From Candidatus Rokuibacteriota bacterium (GTDB lineage Bacteria; Methylomirabilota; Methylomirabilia; Rokubacteriales; CSP1-6): a stretch of 5,613 nt of DNA. The position numbers and the translations under genes were made by a program. This document shows, in pieces, positions 1 through 5,613 of the stretch (positions within the stretch are counted from its first letter, which is position 1; the number at the start of each line of letters is the position of its first letter). The notes under the pieces are model-generated. The model did not search any database, was not told the origin of the DNA, and saw only the letters and a program-made list of their open reading frames with translations. The DNA lies in contig JACOVB010000078.1 of assembly GCA_016177555.1 (NCBI GenBank), positions 1 to 5,613 of the forward strand, in the 5' to 3' direction.

Positions 1-1801
<1,801 letters not shown>

Positions 1802-1822
1802 CGTCGCGGCACGGCGCGCTGC

Positions 1823-2254
1823 TCAGCGGACATCGCCGAGCCAGAGCACGTGCGGGGCCAGCGGCCCCTTCCGGACGGCGTCGAAGAGACGGCGGTCCGC
1901 CGTCACGAGCGCGGTGCGCTTCATCACCGCGACCGCCAGGTAGAGGCTGTCGTAGAGCGTCCGGCCGGCCCGGCACGCGATGTCGAGCGCCAGGGGCATG
2001 AGTGGGGCCGAGGGGACGATCTCCAGGCCGCTCCGGGTGAGCGCGCCCAGGACAGCCCCTCCCTCTCCGGGCGTCAGCTCGCCACGGCGGACGCGCTTCC
2101 AGAGGACATTCCCCACCTCCGGATAGAGCAGGTCGGGCGCCACCAGGGCGCGCTCGCCCTCCAGCAGCGGCGCGGCAGCATCGCTGCCGGTTTCGGGCAG
2201 GAACCACTTGACCGCCACGCTCGAGTCCACCACGAGGGCGCGCAGCTCCCTCAT
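1823..2254 (-). CDS. vapC: PIN-domain ribonuclease toxin, VapC family
   Basis: Toxin of a type II toxin-antitoxin pair. VapC proteins are Mg2+-dependent endoribonucleases, usually cutting tRNA or rRNA, and are held inactive by the VapB partner. The 143-residue protein is a normal single PIN domain. The acidic active-site set is visible: Asp10 in VVDSS, Glu46 in YPEVGN, Asp102 in LYDSLYLA and Asp120 in VTADRRLF. No domain residue appears lost, so the toxin looks intact. I chose the ATG at 2254 because it forms an ATGA overlap with the stop of the upstream antitoxin (bases 2251-2254); the frame also stays open further upstream, but that part is only the antitoxin read out of frame. No Shine-Dalgarno precedes this ATG, so translation is probably coupled to the antitoxin. 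It converges on the dehydrogenase gene, with only 21 bp between the two stop codons. The RNA target is unknown. Confidence 0.9.
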   Translation of the reverse strand: MRELRALVVDSSVAVKWFLPETGSDAAAPLLEGERALVAPDLLYPEVGNVLWKRVRRGELTPGEGGAVLGALTRSGLEIVPSAPLMPLALDIACRAGRTLYDSLYLAVAVMKRTALVTADRRLFDAVRKGPLAPHVLWLGDVR

Positions 2255-2478
2255 CTGGCGCGGTCGCGGCGAATCAATGCGGCGCTGTCTCCGAAGTGGC
2301 GCCCGGCGAACAGGGCGCGCATCTGCCGGACAGCCGCCCGGATGTCCCCGCCTTCCCTGCTGGCTCGCTCCAGGATGGCCCTCAGCTCGGCCTGCAGCGA
2401 GCGGTGGTGACGGCGAGCCCGCGCCTTGAGCCGGTCCACGGTGGCAGGGTCGAGATCGCGCAGCAGGACACTGGGCAT
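2251..2478 (-). CDS. vapB: Ribbon-helix-helix antitoxin, VapB/FitA-like
   Basis: Antitoxin and likely autorepressor of the downstream vapC. The 75-residue protein begins with a short beta-strand segment (MPSVLLRDLD), followed by a helix-turn-helix stretch (VDRLKARARRHHRSLQAELRAILERA, split here as VDRLKARARRHH and RSLQAELRAILERA) typical of FitA-like ribbon-helix-helix DNA-binding domains at about residues 1-40. The C-terminal ~35 residues, including MRALFAGRHFGDS, would be the flexible part that wraps round and blocks the PIN active site. The start is well fixed: a strong AAAGGAGG Shine-Dalgarno ends 8 nt before the ATG at 2478. The stop overlaps the toxin start in ATGA, and antitoxin-first order is the usual layout. 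In this family such proteins generally bind repeats at their own promoter, and candidate repeats are present at 2521-2541. The symbol is assigned from family and gene order, not from a database match. Confidence 0.87.
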   Translation of the reverse strand: MPSVLLRDLDPATVDRLKARARRHHRSLQAELRAILERASREGGDIRAAVRQMRALFAGRHFGDSAALIRRDRAR

Positions 2479-2486
2479 GAGTCAAT

Positions 2487-2494
2487 CCTCCTTT
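2487..2494 (-). promoter_or_regulatory. Strong ribosome binding site of vapB
   Basis: On the minus strand the sequence reads AAAGGAGG, a near-perfect Shine-Dalgarno, with an 8-nt spacer to the ATG at 2478. It fixes the antitoxin start. Because vapC has no site of its own, this ribosome entry point probably serves both genes, with the antitoxin made in excess. Confidence 0.85.
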
Positions 2495-2520
2495 CCCGGA
2501 CGTGCCCGCCCGGAGGGTGC

Positions 2521-2541
2521 TCGGATGATATCGGAATGATA
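2521..2541. repeat. Tandem imperfect direct repeat over the vapBC -10, possible VapB operator
   Basis: TCGGATGATA (2521-2530) is followed immediately by TCGGAATGATA (2531-2541), identical except for one inserted A. The pair lies 43-63 bp upstream of the vapB start and covers the proposed -10 element. Ribbon-helix-helix antitoxins bind short repeated half-sites at their own promoters, so this is a reasonable autoregulatory operator. Operator function is inference; the repeat itself is seen directly. Confidence 0.4.
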
Positions 2542-2552
2542 CTACATGCCAG
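2525..2552 (-). promoter_or_regulatory. Candidate sigma-70-type promoter of vapBC
   Basis: On the minus strand, CTGGCA (complement of 2547-2552, 4/6 to TTGACA) and TATCAT (complement of 2525-2530, 5/6 to TATAAT) are separated by 16 bp. Transcription would start near base 2518, giving a leader of about 40 nt that contains the vapB Shine-Dalgarno. The -10 lies in a conspicuously AT-rich patch for this GC-rich window. A second TATCAT (complement of 2536-2541) is an alternative -10 but has no good -35. Prediction by eye only. Confidence 0.45.
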
Positions 2553-2578
2553 CCGCGGTGCGGGGCCACCGCGGCTGG
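2549..2578. repeat. Perfect 12-bp inverted repeat (GC-rich hairpin) upstream of vapBC
   Basis: The arms CCAGCCGCGGTG (2549-2560) and CACCGCGGCTGG (2567-2578) are perfect reverse complements around the 6-nt loop CGGGGC. No T-run follows on either strand, so it is not a standard intrinsic terminator. It sits between the divergent vapB and CoA-transferase genes, and its left edge overlaps the proposed vapBC -35. It could be a regulator-binding site, an RNA hairpin or an intergenic repeat element. Confidence 0.6.
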
Positions 2579-2610
2579 ATCTCACCCGCGCCGTCGGCGG
2601 ATGTCACCCA

Positions 2611-2656
2611 CCAGCCTGGCTCCTCGTGGTAGCGCCGATCAGGGCGCCAGCCTGGC
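2611..2656. repeat. Two copies of a 10-bp word with palindromic core, 36 bp apart
   Basis: CCAGCCTGGC occurs at 2611-2620 and again at 2647-2656 in the same orientation. Each copy contains CCAG-C-CTGG, a palindrome with a central C, and the second extends to GCCAG-C-CTGGC. They lie about 70-130 bp before the CoA-transferase start. They could be paired operator half-sites, but in GC-rich DNA such short words can recur by chance. Confidence 0.3.
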
Positions 2657-2727
2657 CGATGGGCCGCCCCCAAGTCGAGGTCGCGGGGCGCACGCGGGTC
2701 GGCCACCAGACCATCCCGGGACCAGGC

Positions 2728-2733
2728 TATAAT
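2728..2733 (+). promoter_or_regulatory. Perfect -10 hexamer immediately upstream of the CoA-transferase gene
   Basis: TATAAT matches the -10 consensus exactly and stands out in GC-rich surroundings. No good -35 is seen 16-18 bp upstream. The hexamer ends 9 nt before the ATG at 2743, so a start point 6-8 nt downstream would give a leader of only a few nucleotides. No Shine-Dalgarno precedes 2743, so the transcript may be leaderless. It would drive the transferase-crotonase-dehydrogenase run. Confidence 0.55.
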
Positions 2734-2742
2734 ATGGCGCCC

Positions 2743-3936
2743 ATGAACTCGCCCCTGGCCGGTCTCCTCGTCGCCGACCTCACCCAGAACGTGGCCGGCC
2801 CCTACTGCACCCAGATCCTGGCCGACATGGGCGCGGCGGTGGTGAAGGTGGAGCGGATCGGGCGTGGCGACGACGCCCGCGCCTGGGCGCCCCCCTACTG
2901 GGGCAGCGAGAGCGCCACCTTCATGGCCGTCAACCGCGGCAAGCGCAGTCTGGCGGTGGACCTCAAGGCTCCCGACGGGCTCGGGGTCCTGGAGCGCCTG
3001 ATCGGCCGCGCGGACGTCTTCGTCCAGTCGCTCCGCGCCGGCGCTGTCGAGGAGCTGGGGCTCGGGTGGGCGCAGGCCCAGGCCCTGAACCCACGGCTCG
3101 TCTACTGCTCCATCGCGGCCTTCGGGCCGGCGGGGCCGTACCGCGACCGCCCCGGCTACGATCCGCTCATGCAGGCCTACTCCGGCCTCATGTCCATCAC
3201 GGGCCATCCGGGCCAGCCGCCCGCGCGCGTGCCCGTGTCGCTCGTGGACATGGGGACGGGGATGTGGGCGGTGACGGCGATCCTCGCCGCGCTCCGCGAG
3301 CGCGACCGGACGGGCCGGGGCGTCGAGGTGACGACGGCGCTCTTCGACACGGCGCTGGCGTGGACGGTGTTCCAGACGAATCTCTACCTGGCCACAGGCG
3401 AGGTGCCGACTCCCCAGGGCTCCGGCACCGCCATGATCGCGCCCTACGAGGCCTTCCCCGCCCGGGACGCCTGGGTGATGATCGCCGCCGGGTCCGACGC
3501 GCTCTTCGCCAGGGCCTGCGAGGCGCTCGACGCCCCGGCCCTGGCGGGAGACCCCCGCTTCACGAGCAATCCCCGACGCGTCGAGCACCGCGCGGCGCTG
3601 GTCGAGGCCCTCTCGGCCGTGACCCGCGCGCTGCCGGCCGAGGACCTCCTGGCGCGGCTCGCCAAGGCCGGGGTCCCCTCGGCGCCGATCCTCCGCGTGG
3701 ACCAGGTCGCGACCGAGGCCCAGACCGAGGCCAGCGGCATGCTCGTCCCCGCCCGGCACCCGCGCCTGCCCGACTACCGCGCGGTGGCGCTGCCCATCAG
3801 GTGGGACGGCGACCGCCCCCCCGTGACCCGGGTTCCCCCGCTCCTCGGGGAGCACTCCGCCGAGGTCCTGGGCGAGCTCGGCTACGATCCCGACACCATC
3901 AGGAGGCTCGCGGACCGCCATGTCATCGGACTATAG
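2743..3936 (+). CDS. Family III CoA-transferase (CaiB/BaiF type)
   Basis: Moves CoA from a donor thioester such as succinyl-CoA to a carboxylic acid, activating the acid for catabolism in the cytoplasm. The 397-residue protein is the usual length. Visible family features are the N-terminal strand and helix with QNVAGPYCTQILADMGA, VVKVE, then NRGKRSLAVDLK (residues 64-75), FGPAGPYRDRPGYDP (127-141) and LVDMGTGMWA (168-176). The aspartate of that last motif is residue 169, matching the catalytic Asp169 of formyl-CoA transferase and CaiB. I preferred the ATG at 2743 over the in-frame ATG at 2734 because it gives this numbering and sits at a proper distance from the TATAAT; the 2734 start would add three residues. 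The frame stays open upstream to 2296, but that stretch runs antisense over vapB and is not coding. The end overlaps the next gene by 17 bp. The acid substrate is unknown. Confidence 0.93.
   Translation: MNSPLAGLLVADLTQNVAGPYCTQILADMGAAVVKVERIGRGDDARAWAPPYWGSESATFMAVNRGKRSLAVDLKAPDGLGVLERLIGRADVFVQSLRAGAVEELGLGWAQAQALNPRLVYCSIAAFGPAGPYRDRPGYDPLMQAYSGLMSITGHPGQPPARVPVSLVDMGTGMWAVTAILAALRERDRTGRGVEVTTALFDTALAWTVFQTNLYLATGEVPTPQGSGTAMIAPYEAFPARDAWVMIAAGSDALFARACEALDAPALAGDPRFTSNPRRVEHRAALVEALSAVTRALPAEDLLARLAKAGVPSAPILRVDQVATEAQTEASGMLVPARHPRLPDYRAVALPIRWDGDRPPVTRVPPLLGEHSAEVLGELGYDPDTIRRLADRHVIGL
3901..3906 (+). promoter_or_regulatory. Ribosome binding site of the crotonase gene, inside the transferase gene
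   Basis: AGGAGG lies within the last codons of the CoA-transferase, 13 nt before the ATG at 3920. The spacing is longer than ideal, but the match is perfect and supports 3920 as the start. With the 17-bp gene overlap it suggests coupled translation. Confidence 0.55.
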
Positions 3937-4714
3937 GACGCTCAACGTCACCCGCTCGGCCGACGGGTTCGTGGCCACGGTGGAGCTCTGCCGGCCCGAG
4001 GCCCTCAACGCCATGAACACGGCCATGGGCGAGGACCTCCTGCGCTGCTTCGATGGCTTCCAGTGGGACCGCGCCGTGCGGGCGGTGGTCTTCACGGGCG
4101 CGGGCGACAGGGCCTTCTCCGTGGGGGGAGACCTGAAGGAGCGCGAGGGCATGTCGGACGAGACCTGGCGCGCCCAGCACCAGATCTTCGAGGAGGCCAC
4201 CTTCCGCGTGCTCCGCTGCCCCGTGCCGGTGATCGCCGCGGTGGAGGGCTTCGCCCTGGGAGGCGGCTGCGAGCTGGCCACGGCCTCCGACTTCATCGTC
4301 GCCGGCGAGACGGCGGTCTTCGCCGTGCCGGAGGTGACGCGCGGGATCTTCCCGGGCGTCGGCGGCACCCAGTACCTGCCCCGCATCCTGGGCGCCCCGC
4401 TGGCCCGGGAGATGATCTTCACGGGACGGCGGGTGCCGGCGCAGGAGGCGAAGGCCATCGGCCTGGTGAACCACCTGGTGCCGAAGGGCCAGGCGCGGGC
4501 CAAGGCGCTGGAGATCGCCGCCACCATCGCCGAGAACGGCCCCGTGGCCGTGCGCCAGGCCAAGAAGGCCATCGCGTGGGGGAGCGAGACCGACCTCTGG
4601 ACCGGCCTCACCCTGGCCATCGAGGCCTACAACAACACCGTGACCACGGAGGACAGACTCGAGGGCGTCCGCGCCTTCAACGAGAAGCGCAAACCCCGCT
4701 TCCAGGGCAAGTAG
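3920..4714 (+). CDS. Enoyl-CoA hydratase/isomerase (crotonase) family protein
   Basis: Crotonase-fold enzyme, 264 residues, normal for a single-domain enoyl-CoA hydratase; these act on 2-enoyl-CoA thioesters in the cytoplasm. The oxyanion-hole region is seen as AFSVGGDLKE (residues 65-74) and GFALGGGCELA (110-120). Both hydratase glutamates are present: Glu118 in GGGCE and Glu138 in AVPEVTRG, 20 residues apart as in rat crotonase (Glu144 and Glu164). The segment GIFPGVGGTQYLPR (142-154, plus R) and the C-terminal helices follow as expected. Having both glutamates favours true hydration or dehydration over isomerase or hydrolase activity. It overlaps the CoA-transferase by 17 bp in another frame, so the two are co-transcribed and probably coupled. 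A carnitinyl-CoA dehydratase-like or other specialised role is possible, but substrate specificity cannot be read from the sequence. Confidence 0.93.
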   Translation: MSSDYRTLNVTRSADGFVATVELCRPEALNAMNTAMGEDLLRCFDGFQWDRAVRAVVFTGAGDRAFSVGGDLKEREGMSDETWRAQHQIFEEATFRVLRCPVPVIAAVEGFALGGGCELATASDFIVAGETAVFAVPEVTRGIFPGVGGTQYLPRILGAPLAREMIFTGRRVPAQEAKAIGLVNHLVPKGQARAKALEIAATIAENGPVAVRQAKKAIAWGSETDLWTGLTLAIEAYNNTVTTEDRLEGVRAFNEKRKPRFQGK

Positions 4715-4739
4715 GTGAGCGGGACCCTTTGGCCCACGG

Positions 4740-4762
4740 TCAACATGCCGCAGGCATGTTGA
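4740..4762 (+). repeat. Perfect 10-bp hairpin in the crotonase-dehydrogenase spacer
   Basis: The arms TCAACATGCC (4740-4749) and GGCATGTTGA (4753-4762) are perfect reverse complements around the 3-nt loop GCA. It fills a third of the 65-bp spacer and ends 4 nt before the dehydrogenase Shine-Dalgarno. No T-run follows, so an intrinsic terminator is unlikely. In the RNA it could protect or mark a processing point between the two cistrons, or affect ribosome entry. It may equally be one copy of a dispersed intergenic palindrome. Confidence 0.65.
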
Positions 4763-4766
4763 GGAT

Positions 4767-4775
4767 GGAGAGAGG
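4767..4775 (+). promoter_or_regulatory. Ribosome binding site of the acyl-CoA dehydrogenase gene
   Basis: GGAGAGAGG precedes the ATG at 4780; its GGAG part is 9 nt away and its GAGG part 4 nt away. This supports 4780 rather than the in-frame ATG at 4789. Confidence 0.6.
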
Positions 4776-4779
4776 TACC

Positions 4780-5613
4780 ATGGCCGACATGTCATTCGCG
4801 CTGACCGACGAGCAGAAGGCGCTCAAGGCCGCCGTGGCCGAGCTCTGCAAGCAGTACCCGCCGCAGTACTGGCGGGACCTCGACACGCGCCGCGAGTACC
4901 CCGACGCCTTCGTCAACGAGCTGACCAAGGCCGGCTACCTGGCGGTCCTGATCCCGCACGAGTACGGCGGGGCGGGGCTGGGGATCATGGAGGCCGCGCT
5001 CATCCTGGAGGAGATCAACCGCTCGGGCGCCAAAGCCGGCGCCTGCCACGCGCAGATGTACATCATGGGCACCGTGCTCCGCCACGGCTCCGAGGCGCAG
5101 AAGCAGCAGTACCTGCCCAAGATCGCCACGGGCGAGCTGAGACTGCAGGCCTTCGGCGTCACGGAGCCCAACGCCGGCTCGGACACGACGAAGCTGCAGA
5201 CCACGGCCGTCCGCGACCAGCTGAAGCGGAAGACCGACGGGCTCAGCGTCTTCCTCGTCGACATCCGCGGCCTCAAGGGCTTCGAGGTCCGGCCTTTGCG
5301 GATGATGATGAACCACTCGACCAACGCGCTCTTCTTCGACAACGTGGAGATCCCCGCCGACAGCCTGGTCGGCGAGGAGGGCAAGGGCTTCGCCTACATC
5401 CTCGACGGCATGAACGCCGAGCGGATCCTGGTGGCCTCCGACTCCCTGGGCGACGGGCGCTGGTTCATCGAGAAGGCCGTGGCCTACGCCGGCCAGCGGG
5501 TGATCTTCGGCAAGCCGATCGGCGCCAACCAGGGCGTGCAGTTCCCCATCGCGCGGGCGCACATGGCGGTGGAGGCCGCGCGCCTCATGCGCAACAAGGC
5601 CGCGGCGCTCTTC
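4780..5613 (+). CDS. Acyl-CoA dehydrogenase, 3'-truncated by window edge, with internal in-frame loss in the beta-domain
   Basis: FAD-dependent enzyme family that forms the 2,3-double bond of acyl-CoA and passes electrons to ETF. 278 residues are visible with no stop, against a usual ~380-400. The N-terminal helical domain (1-120) is normal, with the AGYLAVLIPHEYGGAGLG motif (51-68). The first middle-domain signature, FGVTEPNAGSDTT (125-137), is intact. The chain then passes from TTAVRD (141-146) straight to QLKRKTDGLSVFLVD (147-161). Relatives such as human MCAD have about 32-36 more residues here, including the GQKxWIT-type segment whose Trp and Thr/Ser contact flavin. The rest of the middle domain (RPLRMMMNHSTNALFFDNVEIP, 171-192, split as RPLRMMMNHS and TNALFFDNVEIP) and the start of the C-terminal domain look normal. 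Glu214 in NAERIL aligns by eye with the catalytic Glu of isovaleryl-CoA dehydrogenase; the alternative C-terminal Glu position is outside the window. The frame is open across the gap. Activity as shown is doubtful: a decaying gene, an unusual variant or an assembly artefact. Confidence 0.88.
   Translation, partial: MADMSFALTDEQKALKAAVAELCKQYPPQYWRDLDTRREYPDAFVNELTKAGYLAVLIPHEYGGAGLGIMEAALILEEINRSGAKAGACHAQMYIMGTVLRHGSEAQKQQYLPKIATGELRLQAFGVTEPNAGSDTTKLQTTAVRDQLKRKTDGLSVFLVDIRGLKGFEVRPLRMMMNHSTNALFFDNVEIPADSLVGEEGKGFAYILDGMNAERILVASDSLGDGRWFIEKAVAYAGQRVIFGKPIGANQGVQFPIARAHMAVEAARLMRNKAAALF

Noticed and set aside
1817..1828. Small inverted repeat CGCTG-CT-CAGCG between the convergent genes as a terminator
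   Set aside because: Only 5 bp of stem with a 2-nt loop and no T-run on either strand.
2296..2742. Long upstream extension of the CoA-transferase reading frame
   Set aside because: It runs antisense through vapB and the intergenic region, has no family similarity, and the conserved transferase N-terminus begins at 2743 behind a TATAAT.
2542..3921. 459-residue open frame antisense to the CoA-transferase
   Set aside because: Composition is Arg/Gly/His/Pro-rich shadow sequence typical of GC-rich antisense frames; the + strand frame has all family motifs.
3066..4016. 316-residue + strand frame overlapping the transferase and crotonase
   Set aside because: Low-complexity Arg/Gly/Pro-rich product with no recognisable motif; out of frame with two well-supported genes.
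4745..4762. Five-codon ORF inside the spacer hairpin as a leader peptide
   Set aside because: No Shine-Dalgarno before its ATG, and the codons are a by-product of the palindrome; there is no attenuator-like terminator after it.
3923..5562. Several long minus-strand frames under the crotonase and dehydrogenase genes
   Set aside because: All are shadows of conserved + strand genes and lack domain signatures or ribosome binding sites I can defend.

Overview
The window is a GC-rich bacterial chromosomal segment carrying CoA-thioester (beta-oxidation type) catabolism genes with a VapBC-type toxin-antitoxin module between them. There is no rRNA, tRNA or other phylogenetic marker, so the host cannot be named. 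The high GC content, G/C-ending codons and clustering of a family III CoA-transferase, crotonase and acyl-CoA dehydrogenase genes suit a metabolically versatile soil, sediment or subsurface bacterium. That assignment is inference only.

Layout. (1) Bases 1-1801, + strand: the 3' part of a bifunctional enoyl-CoA hydratase / 3-hydroxyacyl-CoA dehydrogenase; its first ~110 residues lie outside the window. (2) Bases 1823-2478, - strand: a PIN-domain toxin (vapC-like) and a ribbon-helix-helix antitoxin (vapB-like), joined by an ATGA overlap, antitoxin first. (3) Bases 2479-2742: a divergent intergenic region. It holds a strong Shine-Dalgarno for vapB, a candidate vapBC promoter with tandem repeats over its -10, a perfect 12-bp inverted repeat, two copies of a small palindrome, and a perfect TATAAT directly before the next gene. 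(4) Bases 2743-4714, + strand: a family III (CaiB/BaiF) CoA-transferase and a crotonase-family hydratase, overlapping by 17 bp. (5) Bases 4715-4779: a short spacer with a perfect 10-bp hairpin. (6) Bases 4780-5613, + strand: an acyl-CoA dehydrogenase running off the end of the window.

How the genes may work together. The CoA-transferase would activate a carboxylic acid, the acyl-CoA dehydrogenase would introduce a 2,3-double bond, the crotonase would hydrate or otherwise process the enoyl-CoA, and the bifunctional protein would supply hydratase and NAD-dependent 3-hydroxyacyl-CoA dehydrogenase steps. The substrate cannot be read from the sequence. The transferase/crotonase/dehydrogenase trio matches the enzyme families of the carnitine genes caiB, caiD and caiA, but this is family resemblance only.

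The most striking anomaly is in the acyl-CoA dehydrogenase. Its reading frame is open, but roughly 30-36 residues of the middle beta-domain, including the segment that normally carries the flavin-contacting Trp-x-Thr/Ser motif, are absent at one sharp junction near base 5215. This is either a natural in-frame deletion that probably inactivates the enzyme or an assembly collapse. I see no convincing evidence of a wholly new system; the other items of interest are regulatory architecture.
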